Shown piece by piece: positions 1-12,007 of a stretch of 64,000 nucleotides of DNA; the first letter of the stretch is position 1, and each line of letters starts with the position of its first letter. The notes under the pieces are model-generated. The model saw only the letters and a list, made by a program, of their open reading frames with translations, was not told the origin of the DNA and made no database searches. Both the position numbers and the translations under genes were made by a program. Source of the DNA: Luidia sarsii. Taxonomy: Eukaryota > Echinodermata > Asteroidea > Paxillosida > Luidiidae. The stretch is taken from positions 9,710,627 to 9,774,626 of the forward strand of contig OX465109.1 in assembly GCA_949987565.1 (NCBI GenBank), in the 5' to 3' direction.

Positions 1-565
1 AAAATCAAACACAATATACAGTTATGATGAAGGCGGAGGTAAAAGAAGAGGGAAAAACAGAGAAAAGGACTGAGGCTGAGGCAGAGAGAGGCACAGGCAG
101 AGGCAGAGGCAGAGGCAGTGGCAGAGGCAGTGGCAGAGGCAGTGGCAGAGGCAGTGGCAGAGGCAGTGGCAGAGGCAGAGAGTGAGGCAGCGGCAGAGGC
201 AGAGGCAGAGACAGGAAAATAAACCACAATATACGAATATGATGAAAGCAGAGGTAAAAGCAGAGAGGCAAAGGCAGAGAAAGAGACGAAGGCTGAGGCA
301 GAGAGAGGCTGAGGCAGTAGCAGAGACAGACACAGAGGCAGAGTGAGGCAGAGGCAGATAGGCAGAGGCAGAGACAGGAAAATCAACCACAATATACGGT
401 TATGATGAAAGCAGAGCTAAAAGCACAGAGGCAAAGACAGAGCCGAGGCAGAGTGTGAGGCTGAGGTAGAGGCAGAAGTAGAGAGAGACAGAGTCAGAGG
501 CAGAGGCAGTGGCAGAAACAGAGAGAGAGGCAGAGGTAGAGGGAAAGACAGGAACAGGCAGAGAA

Positions 566-616
566 AAAAAGAGAAAAAAGAGAAGAAAAAAAGAGAAAAA
601 AGAGACAGAGAAAAAA
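566..616 (+). repeat. GAAAAA-rich homopurine tract beside PLE 3' end
   Basis: About 46 bases without a pyrimidine, made of GAGA and AAAAA blocks, lie between the GAGGCA minisatellite and GCATACC of the unit. Equivalent tracts precede each PLE fragment (for example 2,735-2,790, 8,245-8,300, 26,400-26,445). Homopurine runs of this length can adopt triplex structure; here it is a low-complexity part of the unit. Confidence 0.8.
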
Positions 617-633
617 GCCTAGAAAAGCATACC

Positions 634-1472
634 GATAGAAATGAAGGGGTTGTTCATCACGGTGGTACAGGTAAGGAGAAGGGTGATCAAAGTCCCATGA
701 TGTATCGTTGCTGGTAGCGATGTTTCGGTTGCTGGAACTGCTAACCTTCATCAGGCAACTGAAGAATGTTTGCTGCGTCGTCCGTTTATACCCGCTTCAC
801 CGGCTCCTGTACGGTGGTTTGGGAAGTCGTAGTGGTGACCATGAGGTTTGGTACGCAGCTCTGGCTTCCTCCAGCGGCCCCGCACGAGGTGGGGTGATGG
901 TCGTGGTGTCGGATGGTGGGGAGACAGAACCCGGGGATGTCAATACTGCTGTCCCGGTTGAGGTTGTTGTGGTGAAGGCAGATGTAGATGGCCTCCTTCA
1001 TGCGCCTGGTGTACCAGTGTTGTTCACGGTCGATACACCGCACATCGTCCCAATTAGGCCGCCGACCAGCTCCCCAAGCACGCTCAGCTACTGCAGATCT
1101 GTCCACACGGGAGAGTCCCACGTCACGCTGATGCTCCTTGATCCTCTCACCGATGGGCCTGCCGGTTTCACCGATGTAGACCTGGTCGCATTCACCACAT
1201 GGAATCTTGTAGACGACACCTCCACGTCTTCCCAAGGAGACAGGGTCCTTTGGGTGGACGAGCTGGTTCCTCAAGGTGGTAGAAGAGCGAAACTTAGCAT
1301 GGATGCAGTGTTCTTCGAGGATTCTCCTCAGCTGTTTGGAGACACCGTCCATAAAGGGGAGTACAGTGAAGGACTTGTACTCAACCCGCTCCGTATTGGT
1401 GTCCACCTTTGGTCTTGAAGAACGGTGGATGAAGGGGCTTGGGTACCCGTTCGCTGTCAGGGTAGCACGTAC
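634..1472 (-). pseudogene. PLE fragment 1: linker + GIY-YIG endonuclease, 5'-truncated
   Basis: The minus-strand frame covers 206 residues from the GTG at 1,406 to 786 and stays open upstream to about 1,515. It matches the C-terminal part of Penelope-like retroelements: the linker signature NGYPSPFIHRSSRP just upstream, LPFMDGVSKQLRRIL (about residues 16-30), then GVVYKIPC (63-70), a CGEC pair (70-73), YIG (77-79), Arg83 in TGRPIGER, KEH (His92), SAVAE (104-108) and KEAI (Glu138). In PLEs this domain nicks DNA for target-primed reverse transcription. No reverse transcriptase motif lies upstream, so this is an immobile remnant. The frame's last ~45 residues run in a different frame from the tail kept in unit 7, indicating a frameshift. 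Confidence 0.85.
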
Positions 1473-1514
1473 AACATTTGTCAGCTCATTGCAGCTAAAG
1501 GCCTTGTCAGGAAA

Positions 1515-1582
1515 TCAGGCACGGCGAATGTCTGGTAGTTTCATCACATTCATCTTACATTTGTTGGACCAAACTTTACCTC
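1515..1582 (-). other. Candidate 68-nt terminal exon in array core (long-unit form)
   Basis: On the minus strand a long CT-rich tract and TTGATTTTCCTGTCTGCAG are followed by 68 nt that read, after two bases, 21 codons (GKVWSNKCKM...KLPDIRRA) and TGA. Length and phase equal the diverged copy at 52,144-52,211. The same element ends at 3,729, 5,320, 7,534, 10,990, 12,892, 15,112, 18,568, 20,464, 22,024, 23,542, 25,122 and 27,391; the copies near 9,285 and 16,863 are frameshifted. After the TGA the frame continues open into the PLE nuclease frame. Whether any of these is spliced is unknown; substitutions between copies are mostly amino-acid changing. Confidence 0.4.
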
Positions 1583-2847
1583 CTGCAGACAGGAAAATCA
1601 AACACAATACACAGTTATGATGAAGGCAGAGGTAAAAAAAGAGGTAAAAACAGAGAAAAGGACTGAGGCTGAGGCAGAGAGAGGCAGAGGCAGTGGCAGA
1701 GGCAGAGGCAGAGGCAGAGGCAGAGGCAGTGACAGAGACTGAGGCAGCGCGGAGGCAGAGACAGGAAAATAAACCACAATATACGAATATGATGAAAGCA
1801 GAGGTAAAAGCAGAGAGGCAGAGAAAGAGACTGAGGCTGAGGCAGAGAGAGGCTGAGGCAGTAGCAGAGACAGACACAGAGGCAGAGTGAGGCAGAGGCA
1901 GAGGCAGAGACAGGAAAATAAACCACAATATACGAATATGATGAAAGCAGAGGTAAAAGCAGAGAGGCAAAGGCAGAGAAAGAGACGAAGGCTGAGGCAG
2001 AGAGAGGCTGAGGCAGTAGCAGAGACAGACACAGAGGCAGTGTGAGGCAGAGGCAGATAGGCAGAGGCAGAGACAGGAAAATCAACCACAATATACGGTT
2101 AGGATGAAAGCAGAGCTAAAAGCACAGAGGCAAAGACAGAGCCGAGGCAGAGTGTGAGGCTGATGAGGTAGAGGCAGAGGCGGAGGCAGAGGCAGAAGTA
2201 GAGAGAGACAGAGTCAGAGGCAGATCACAGGCAGTGGCAGAAGCAGAGAGGCAAACTTTACCTCCTGCAGACAGGAAAATCAAACACAATACACAGTTAT
2301 AATGAAGGCAGAGGTAAAAGAAGAGGCAGAAACAGAGAAAAGGACTGAGGCTGAGGCAGAGAGAGACAGAGGCAGAGGCAGTGGCAGAGGCAGTGGCAGA
2401 GGCAGAGAGTGAGGCAGCGGCAGAGGCAGAGGCAGAGGCAGGAAAATAACCACAATATACGAATGATGAAAGCAGAGGTAAAAGCAGAGAGGCAAAGGCA
2501 GAGAAAGAGACTGAGGCTGAGGCAGAGAGAGGAAAATCAACCACAATATACGGTTATGATGAAAGCAGAGGTAAAAGCAGAGAGGCAAAGACAGAGCCGA
2601 GGCAGAGTGTGAGGCTGAGGTACAGGCAGAGGCGGGAGCAGAGGCAGAAGTAGAGAGAGACAGAGTCAGAGGCAGGGGCAGTGGCAGAAGCAGAGAGAGG
2701 CAGAGGTACATGTAGAGGCAAAGACAGGAAAAGGCAGAGAAAAAAAGAGAAAAAGAAGAAAAAAAAAGAGAAAAAAGAGACAGAGATATATAGAGGCAGG
2801 AAAATAGAGAAAAAAGAGATAGAGAAAAAAACCTAGAAAAGCATACC

Positions 2848-3686
2848 GATATAAATGAAGGGGTTGTTCATCACGGTGGTACAGGTAAGGAGAAGGGTGA
2901 TCAAAGTCACATGATGTATCGTTGCTGGTAGTGATGTTTCGGTTGCTGGAACTGCTAACCTTCATCAGGCAACTGAAGAATGTGTGCTGCGTCGTCCGTT
3001 TATATCCGCTTCACCGGCTCCTGTACGGTGGTTTGGGAAGTCGTAGTGGTGACCATGAGGTTTGGTACGCAGCTCTGGCGTCCTCCAGCGGCCCCGCACG
3101 AGGTGGGGTGATGGTCGTGGTGTCGGATGGTGGGGAGCCAGAACCCGGGGATGTCAATACTACTGTCCCGGTTGAGGTTGTTGTGGTGAAGGCAGATGTA
3201 GATGGCCTCCTTCATGCGCCTGGTGTACCAGTGTTGTTCACGGTCGATACACCGCACATCGTCCCAATTAGGCCGGTGACCAGCTCCCCAAGCACGATCA
3301 GCTACTGCAGATCTGTCCACACGGGAGAGTCCCACGTCACGCTGATGCTCCTTGATCCTCTCACCGATGAGCCTGCCGGTTTCACCGATGTAGACCTGGT
3401 CGCATTCACCACATGGAATCTTGTAGACGACACCTCCACGTCTTCCCAAGGAGACAGGGTCCTTTGGGTGGACGAGCTGGTTCCTCAAGGTGGTAGAAGA
3501 GCGAAACTTAGTATGGATCCAGTGTTCTTCGAGGATTCTCCTCAGCTGTCTGGAGACACCGTCCATGAAGGGGAGTACAGTGAAGGACTTGTACTCAACC
3601 CGCTCCGTATTGGTGTCCACCTTTGGTCTTGAAGAACGGTGGATGAAGGGGCTTGGGTACCCGTTCGCTGTCAGGGTAGCACGTAC
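2848..3686 (-). pseudogene. PLE fragment 2 (GIY-YIG endonuclease)
   Basis: Frame 3,000-3,620, 206 residues. Relative to fragment 1 it has Arg in place of Lys in GVSRQLRR, Trp-Ile-His-Thr in place of Cys-Ile-His-Ala after the EEH, Leu for Pro after TGR and Asp for Glu in SAVAD. The GVVY, CGEC, YIG and KEH positions are all kept. These changes define unit type B, which recurs as fragments 4 and 8. Confidence 0.85.
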
Positions 3687-4438
3687 AAAATTTGTCAGCT
3701 TATTGCAGCTAAAGGCCTTGTCAGGAAATCAGGCACGGCGAATGTCTGGTAGTTTCATCACATTCACCTTACATTTGTTTGGCCAAACTTTACCTCCTGC
3801 AGACAGGAAAATCAAACACAATATACAGTTATGATGAAGGCGGAGGTAAAAGAAGAGGGAAAAACAGAGAAAAGGACTGAGGCTGAGGCAGAGAGAGGCA
3901 CAGGCAGAGGCAGAGGCAGAGGCAGTGGCAGAGGCAGTGGCAGAGGCAGTGGCAGAGGCAGTGGCAGAGGCAGTGGCAGAGGCAGAGAGTGAGGCAGCGG
4001 CAGAGGCAGAGGCAGAGACAGGAAAATAAACCACAATATACGAATATGATGAAAGCAGAGGTAAAAGCAGAGAGGCAAAGGCAGAGAAAGAGACGAAGGC
4101 TGAGGCAGAGAGAGGCTGAGGCAGTAGCAGAGACACACAGAGGCAGAGTGAGGCAGAGGCAGATAGGCAGAGGCAGAGACAGGAAAATCAACCACAATAT
4201 ACGGTTATGATGAAAGCAGAGCTAAAAGCACAGAGGCAAAGACAGAGCCGAGGCAGAGTGTGAGGCTGAGGTAGAGGCAGAAGTAGAGAGAGACAGAGTC
4301 AGAGGCAGAGGCAGTGGCAGAAACAGAGAGAGAGGCAGAGGTAGAGGGAAAGACAGGAACAGGCAGAGAAAAAAAGAGAAAAAAGAGAAGAAAAAAAGAG
4401 AAAAAAGAGACAGAGAAAAAAGCCTAGAAAAGCATACC

Positions 4439-5277
4439 GATAGAAATGAAGGGGTTGTTCATCACGGTGGTACAGGTAAGGAGAAGGGTGATCAAAGTCC
4501 CATGATGTATCGTTGCTGGTAGCGATGTTTCGGTTGCTGGAACTGCTAACCTTCATCAGGCAACTGAAGAATGTTTGCTGCGTCGTCCGTTTATACCCGC
4601 TTCACCGGCTCCTGTACGGTGGTTTGGGAAGTCGTAGTGGTGACCATGAGGTTTGGTACGCAGCTCTGGCTTCCTCCAGCGGCCCCGCACGAGGTGGGGT
4701 GATGGTCGTGGTGTCGGATGGTGGGGAGACAGAACCCGGGGATGTCAATACTGCTGTCCCGGTTGAGGTTGTTGTGGTGAAGGCAGATGTAGATGGCCTC
4801 CTTCATGCGCCTGGTGTACCAGTGTTGTTCACGGTCGATACACCGCACATCGTCCCAATTAGGCCGCCGACCAGCTCCCCAAGCACGCTCAGCTACTGCA
4901 GATCTGTCCACACGGGAGAGTCCCACGTCACGCTGATGCTCCTTGATCCTCTCACCGATGGGCCTGCCGGTTTCACCGATGTAGACCTGGTCGCATTCAC
5001 CACATGGAATCTTGTAGACGACACCTCCACGTCTTCCCAAGGAGACAGGGTCCTTTGGGTGGACGAGCTGGTTCCTCAAGGTGGTAGAAGAGCGAAACTT
5101 AGCATGGATGCAGTGTTCTTCGAGGATTCTCCTCAGCTGTTTGGAGACACCGTCCATAAAGGGGAGTACAGTGAAGGACTTGTACTCAACCCGCTCCGTA
5201 TTGGTGTCCACCTTTGGTCTTGAAGAACGGTGGATGAAGGGGCTTGGGTACCCGTTCGCTGTCAGGGTAGCACGTAC
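4439..5277 (-). pseudogene. PLE fragment 3 (copy of fragment 1)
   Basis: Frame 4,591-5,211 translates identically to fragment 1, 3,805 bp away. It is the A unit of the second 3.8-kb repeat and its distal half also equals the start of the 12,653 repeat. Same truncation and same C-terminal frameshift as fragment 1. Confidence 0.85.
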
Positions 5278-6652
5278 AACATTTGTCAGCTCATTGCAGC
5301 TAAAGGCCTTGTCAGGAAATCAGGCACGGCGAATGTCTGGTAGTTTCATCACATTCATCTTACATTTGTTGGACCAAACTTTACCTCCTGCAGACAGGAA
5401 AATCAAACACAATACACAGTTATGATGAAGGCAGAGGTAAAAAAAGAGGTAAAAACAGAGAAAAGGACTGAGGCTGAGGCAGAGAGAGGCAGAGGCAGTG
5501 GCAGAGGCAGAGGCAGAGGCAGAGGCAGAGGCAGTGACAGAGACTGAGGCAGCGCGGAGGCAGAGACAGGAAAATAAACCACAATATACGAATATGATGA
5601 AAGCAGAGGTAAAAGCAGAGAGGCAGAGAAAGAGACTGAGGCTGAGGCAGAGAGAGGCTGAGGCAGTAGCAGAGACAGACACAGAGGCAGAGTGAGGCAG
5701 AGGCAGAGGCAGAGACAGGAAAATAAACCACAATATACGAATATGATGAAAGCAGAGGTAAAAGCAGAGAGGCAAAGGCAGAGAAAGAGACGAAGGCTGA
5801 GGCAGAGAGAGGCTGAGGCAGTAGCAGAGACAGACACAGAGGCAGTGTGAGGCAGAGGCAGATAGGCAGAGGCAGAGACAGGAAAATCAACCACAATATA
5901 CGGTTAGGATGAAAGCAGAGCTAAAAGCACAGAGGCAAAGACAGAGCCGAGGCAGAGTGTGAGGCTGATGAGGTAGAGGCAGAGGCGGAGGCAGAGGCAG
6001 AAGTAGAGAGAGACAGAGTCAGAGGCAGATCACAGGCAGTGGCAGAAGCAGAGAGGCAAACTTTACCTCCTGCAGACAGGAAAATCAAACACAATACACA
6101 GTTATAATGAAGGCAGAGGTAAAAGAAGAGGCAGAAACAGAGAAAAGGACTGAGGCTGAGGCAGAGAGAGACAGAGGCAGAGGCAGTGGCAGAGGCAGTG
6201 GCAGAGGCAGAGAGTGAGGCAGCGGCAGAGGCAGAGGCAGAGGCAGGAAAATAACCACAATATACGAATGATGAAAGCAGAGGTAAAAGCAGAGAGGCAA
6301 AGGCAGAGAAAGAGACTGAGGCTGAGGCAGAGAGAGGAAAATCAACCACAATATACGGTTATGATGAAAGCAGAGGTAAAAGCAGAGAGGCAAAGACAGA
6401 GCCGAGGCAGAGTGTGAGGCTGAGGTACAGGCAGAGGCGGGAGCAGAGGCAGAAGTAGAGAGAGACAGAGTCAGAGGCAGGGGCAGTGGCAGAAGCAGAG
6501 AGAGGCAGAGGTACATGTAGAGGCAAAGACAGGAAAAGGCAGAGAAAAAAAGAGAAAAAGAAGAAAAAAAAAGAGAAAAAAGAGACAGAGATATATAGAG
6601 GCAGGAAAATAGAGAAAAAAGAGATAGAGAAAAAAACCTAGAAAAGCATACC

Positions 6653-7491
6653 GATATAAATGAAGGGGTTGTTCATCACGGTGGTACAGGTAAGGAGAAG
6701 GGTGATCAAAGTCACATGATGTATCGTTGCTGGTAGTGATGTTTCGGTTGCTGGAACTGCTAACCTTCATCAGGCAACTGAAGAATGTGTGCTGCGTCGT
6801 CCGTTTATATCCGCTTCACCGGCTCCTGTACGGTGGTTTGGGAAGTCGTAGTGGTGACCATGAGGTTTGGTACGCAGCTCTGGCGTCCTCCAGCGGCCCC
6901 GCACGAGGTGGGGTGATGGTCGTGGTGTCGGATGGTGGGGAGCCAGAACCCGGGGATGTCAATACTACTGTCCCGGTTGAGGTTGTTGTGGTGAAGGCAG
7001 ATGTAGATGGCCTCCTTCATGCGCCTGGTGTACCAGTGTTGTTCACGGTCGATACACCGCACATCGTCCCAATTAGGCCGGTGACCAGCTCCCCAAGCAC
7101 GATCAGCTACTGCAGATCTGTCCACACGGGAGAGTCCCACGTCACGCTGATGCTCCTTGATCCTCTCACCGATGAGCCTGCCGGTTTCACCGATGTAGAC
7201 CTGGTCGCATTCACCACATGGAATCTTGTAGACGACACCTCCACGTCTTCCCAAGGAGACAGGGTCCTTTGGGTGGACGAGCTGGTTCCTCAAGGTGGTA
7301 GAAGAGCGAAACTTAGTATGGATCCAGTGTTCTTCGAGGATTCTCCTCAGCTGTCTGGAGACACCGTCCATGAAGGGGAGTACAGTGAAGGACTTGTACT
7401 CAACCCGCTCCGTATTGGTGTCCACCTTTGGTCTTGAAGAACGGTGGATGAAGGGGCTTGGGTACCCGTTCGCTGTCAGGGTAGCACGTAC
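6653..7491 (-). pseudogene. PLE fragment 4 (copy of fragment 2)
   Basis: Frame 6,805-7,425, identical in translation to fragment 2. Its downstream flank (plus-strand right side, after 7,560) differs from that of fragment 2, with TTATCACATTCACC instead of TTCATCACATTCACC, marking the end of homology of the 3.8-kb repeat. Confidence 0.85.
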
Positions 7492-8365
7492 AAAATTTGT
7501 CAGCTTATTGCAGCTAAAGGCCTTGTCAGGAAATCAGGCACGGCGAATGTCTGGTAGTTTTATCACATTCACCTTACATTTGTTGGGCCAAACTTTACCT
7601 CCTGCAGACAGGAAAATCAAACACAATACACAGTTATGATGAAGGCAGAGGTAAAAGAAGAGGGAAAAACAGAGAAAAGGACTGAGGCTGAGGCAGAGAG
7701 AGACAGAGGCAGAGGCAGTGGCAGAGGCAGAGACTGAGGCAGCGGCAGAGGCAGAGACAGGAAAATAAACCACAATATACGAATATGACGAAAGCAGAGG
7801 TAAAAGCAGAGAGGCAAAGGCAGAGAAAGAGACTGAGGCTGAGGCAGAGAGAGGCTGAGGCAGTAGCAGAGACAGACACAGAGGCAGAGTGAGGCAGAGG
7901 CAGATAGGCAGAGGCAGAAACAGGAAAATAAACCACAATATACGAATATGACGAAAGCAGAGGTAAAAGCAGAGAGGCAAAGGCAGAGAAAGAGACTGAG
8001 GCTGAGGCAGAGAGAGGCTGAGGCAGTAGCAGAGACAGACACAGAGGCAGAGTGAGGCAGAGGCAGATAGGCAGAGGCAGAGACAGGAAAATCAACCACA
8101 ATATACGGTTATGATGAAAGCAGAGGTAAAAGCAGAGAGGCAAAGACAGAGCCGAGGCAGAGTGTGAGGCTGAGGTAGAGGCAGAGGCGGAGGCAGAGGC
8201 AGAAGCAGAGAGAGGCAGAGGTACATGTAGAGGCAAAGACAGGAAAAGGCAGAGAGAAAAAAGAGAAAAAGGAGAAGAAAAAAAAGAGAAAAAAGAGACA
8301 GAGATATATAGAGGCAGGAAAATAGAGAAAAAAGAGATAGAGAACAAAACCTAGAAAAGCATACC

Positions 8366-9207
8366 GATAGAAATGAAGGGGTTGTTCATCACGGTGGTAC
8401 AGGTAAGGAGAAGGGTGATCAAAGTCACATGATGTATCGTTGCTGGTAGCGATGTTTCGGTTGCTGGAACTGCTAACCTTCATCAGGCAAGAGAAGAATG
8501 TGTGCTGCGTCGTCCGTTTATATCCGCTTCACCGGCTCCTGTACGGTGGTTTGGGAAGTCGTAGTGGTGACCATGAGGTTTGGTACGCAGCTCTGGCTTC
8601 CTCCAGCGGCCCCGCACGAGGTGGGGTGATGGTCGTGGTGTCGGATGGTGGGGAGACAGAACCCGGGGATGTCAATACTGCTGTCCCGGTTGAGGTTGTT
8701 GTGGTGAAGGCAGATGTAGATGGCCTCCTTCATGCGCCTGGTGTACCAGTGTTGTTCACGGTCGATACACCGCACATCGTCCCAATTAGGCTGCCGACCA
8801 GCTCCCCAAGCACGCTCAGCTACTGCAGATCTGTCCACACGGGAGAGTCCCACGTCACGCTGATGCTCCTTGATCCTCTCACCGATGGGCCTGCCGGTTT
8901 CACCGATGTAGACCTGGTCGCATTCACCACATGGAATCTTGTAGACGACACCTCCACGTCTTCCCAAGGGGACAGGGTCCTTTGTGTGGACGAGCTGGTT
9001 CCTCAAGGTGGTAGAAGAGCGAAACTTAGTATGGATGCAGTGTTCTTCGTGGATTCTCCTCAGCTGTCTGGAGACGCCGTCCATGAAGGGGAGTACAGTG
9101 ATCAAGGACTTGTACTCAACCCGCTTCGTATTGGTGTCCACCTTTGGTCTTGAGGAACGGTGGATGAAGGGGCTTGGGTACCCGTTCGCTGTCAGGGTAG
9201 CACGTAC
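8366..9207 (-). pseudogene. PLE fragment 5 (GIY-YIG endonuclease, type C)
   Basis: Frame 8,518-9,141, 207 residues. One codon longer than fragments 1-4 because of an added TGATCA-type triplet (KSLITVLPFMDG), a state shared with the right-most units, and VPLGRRGG in place of VSLGRRGG, so it is probably closer to the original insert. The adjoining core at about 9,285-9,315 has lost one base (TTTGTGGACC), which breaks the 68-nt frame there. Confidence 0.85.
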
Positions 9208-9948
9208 AAAATTTGTCAGCTTATTGCAGCTAAAGGCCTTGTCAGGAAATCAGGCACGGCGAATGTCTGGTAGTTTCATCACATTCATCTTACATTTGTG
9301 GACCAACCTTTACCTCCTGCAGACAGGAAAATCAAACACAATATACAGTTATGATGAAGGCAGAGGTAAAAGAAGAGGGAAAAACAGAGAAAAGGACTGA
9401 GGCTGAGGCAGAGAGAGGCACAGGCAGAGGCAGAGGCAGAGGCAGTGGCAGAGGCAGTGGCAGAGGCAGTGGCAGAGGCAGTGGCAGAGGCAGAGAGTGA
9501 GGCAGCGGCAGAGGCAGAGGCAGAGACAGGAAAATAAACCACAATATACGAATTTGATGAAAGCAGAGGTAAAAGCAGAGAGGCAAAGGCAGAGAAAGAG
9601 ACGAAGGCTGAGGCAGAGAGAGGCTGAGGCAGTAGCAGAGACAGACACAGAGGCAGAGTGAGGCAGAGGCAGATAGGCAGAGGCAGAGACAGGAAAATCA
9701 ACCACAATATACGGTTATGATGAAAGCAGAGCTAAAAGCACAGAGGCAAAGACAGAGCCGAGGCAGAGTGTGAGGCTGAGGTAGAGGCAGAAGTAGAGAG
9801 AGACAGAGTCAGAGGCAGAGGCAGTGGCAGAAACAGAGAGAGAGGCAGAGGTAGAGGGAAAGACAGGAACAGGCAGAGAAAAAAAGAGAAAAAAGAGAAG
9901 AAAAAAAGAGAAAAAAGAGACAGAGAAAAAAGCCTAGAAAAGCATACC

Positions 9949-10947
9949 GATAGAAATGAAGGGGTTGTTCATCACGGTGGTACAGGTAAGGAGAAGGGTG
10001 ATCAAAGTCCCATGATGTATCGTTGCTGGTAGCGATGTTTCGGTTGCTGGAACTGCTAACCTTCATCAGGCAACTGAAGAATGTTTGCTGCGTCGTCCGT
10101 TTATACCCGCTTCACCGGCTCCTGTACGGTGGTTTGGGAAGTCGTAGTGGTGACCATGAGGTTTGGTACGCAGCTCTGGCTTCCTCCAGCGGCCCCGCAC
10201 GAGGTGGGGTGATGGTCGTGGTGTCGGATGGTGGGGAGACAGAACCCGGGGATGTCAATACTGCTGTCCCGGTTGAGGTTGTTGTGGTGAAGGCAGATGT
10301 AGATGGCCTCCTTCATGCGCCTGGTGTACCAGTGTTGTTCACGGTCGATACACCGCACATCGTCCCAATTAGGCCGCCGACCAGCTCCCCAAGCACGCTC
10401 AGCTACTGCAGATCTGTCCACACGGGAGAGTCCCACGTCACGCTGATGCTCCTTGATCCTCTCACCGATGGGCCTGCCGGTTTCACCGATGTAGACCTGG
10501 TCGCATTCACCACATGGAATCTTGTAGACGACACCTCCACGTCTTCCCAAGGAGACAGGGTCCTACTGCAGATCTGTCCACACGGGAGAGTCCCACGTCA
10601 CGCTGATGCTCCTTGATCCTCTCACCGATGGGCCTGCCGGTTTCACCGATGTAGACCTGGTCGCATTCACCACATGGAATCTTGTAGACGACACCTCCAC
10701 GTCTTCCCAAGGAGACAGGGTCCTTTGGGTGGACGAGCTGGTTCCTCAAGGTGGTAGAAGAGCGAAACTTAGTATGGAACCAGTGTTCTTCGAGGATTCT
10801 CCTCAGCTGTCTGGAGACACCGTCCGTGAAGGGGAGTAAAGTGAAGGACTTGTACTCAACCCGCTCCGTATTGGTGTCCACCTTTGGTCTTGAAGAACGG
10901 TGGATGAAGGGGCTTGGATACCCGTTCGCTGTCAGGGTAGCACGTAC
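9949..10947 (-). pseudogene. PLE fragment 6 with internal 160-bp duplication (type D)
   Basis: The endonuclease core is partly duplicated, giving two overlapping frames, 10,507-10,881 and 10,101-10,550. The 160-bp duplication is not a multiple of three, so the two GIY-YIG copies are out of frame. The module is therefore 999 bp instead of ~840 bp. It recurs as fragment 10. Confidence 0.85.
10403..10722 (-). repeat. 160-bp tandem duplication inside PLE fragment 6
   Basis: The segment starting CTACTGCAGATCTGTCC at 10,403 restarts at 10,563 and both copies end in GGAGACAGGGTCC. It covers the codons for the GVVY/YIG half of the nuclease. The copies appear identical, which dates the event as recent relative to PLE decay. 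Confidence 0.93.
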
Positions 10948-12007
10948 AAAATTTGTCAGCTTATTGCAGCTAAATGCCTTGTCAGGAAATCAGGCACGGC
11001 GAATGTCTGGTAGTTTCATCACATTCATCTTACATTTGTTGGGCCAAACTTTACCTCCTGCAGACAGGAAAATCAAACACAATACACAGTTATGATGAAG
11101 GCAGAGGTAAAAGAAGAGGCAAAAACAGAGAAAAGGACTGAGGCTGAGGCAGAGAGAGAGAGAGACAGAGGCAGAGGCAGAGGCAGAGGCAGAGGCAGAG
11201 GCAGAGGCAGAGGCAGTGACAGAGACTGAGGCAGCGCGGAGGCAGAGACAGGAAAATAAACCACAATATACGAATATGATGAAAGCAGAGGTAAAAGCAG
11301 AGAGGCAGAGAAAGAGACTGAGGCTGAGGCAGAGAGAGGCTGAGGCAGTAGCAGAGACAGACACAGAGGCAGAGTGAGGCAGAGGCAGAGGCAGAGACAG
11401 GAAAATCAACCACAATATACGGTTATGATGAAAGCAGAGGTAAAAGCAGAGAGGCAAAGGCAGAGAAAGAGACTGAGGCTGAGGCAGAGAGAGGCTGAGG
11501 CAGTAACAGAGACAGACACAGAGGCAGAGTGAGGCAGAGGCAGAGGCAGAGGCAGAGACAGGAAAATCAACCACAATATATGGTTATGATGAAAGCAGAG
11601 AGGCAAAGGCAGAGAAAGAGACTGAGGCTGAGGCAGAGAGAGGCTGAGGCAGTAGCAGAGACAGACACAGAGGCAGAGTGAGGCAGAGGCAGATAGGCAG
11701 AGGCAGGAAAATCAACCACAATATATGGTTATGATGAAAGCAGAGGTAAAAGCAGAGAGGCAAAGACAGAGCCGAGGCAGAGTGTGAGGCTGAGGTAGAG
11801 GTAGAGGCGGAGGCAGAGGCAGAAGTAGAGAGAGACAGAGTCAGAGGCAGAGGCAGTGGCAGAAGCAGAGAGAGGCAGAGGTAGAGGCAAAGACAGAAAA
11901 AGGCAGAGAAAAAAGAGAAGAAAAAAAGAGAAAAAAGAGACAGAGATAGATATGGCAGGAAAATAGAGAAAAAAGAGATAGAGCAAAAAAACCTAGAAAA
12001 GCATACC

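Larger units (their letters stand above)
1..7580. repeat. 3,805-bp higher-order repeat, two copies (units A-B, A-B)
   Basis: Positions 1-3,805 recur at 3,806 to about 7,580 with the same order of sub-repeats and the same lengths. The PLE frames at 786-1,406 and 4,591-5,211 translate identically, as do those at 3,000-3,620 and 6,805-7,425. The copies diverge near 7,560-7,640, where the second enters a different sub-repeat arrangement. This is a two-unit higher-order repeat produced by a recent tandem duplication of unlike neighbouring units. Confidence 0.92.

Noticed and set aside
22..390. Long minus-strand frames rich in Leu-Pro, Ser-Ala, Cys-Leu and plus-strand Ala-Glu, Arg-Gln frames
   Set aside because: They follow directly from a 6-bp repeat, which keeps all frames open; composition and length change with repeat number and neighbouring frames are equally open.
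715..780. Active hammerhead ribozyme at PLE 3' ends
   Set aside because: Conserved core is interrupted by an additional A and a cleavage triplet with stem III cannot be drawn; kept only as a possible remnant.
708..1418. Plus-strand frame of 236 codons repeated along the left zone
   Set aside because: It is the antisense of the PLE linker/nuclease, which has clear family motifs on the minus strand.
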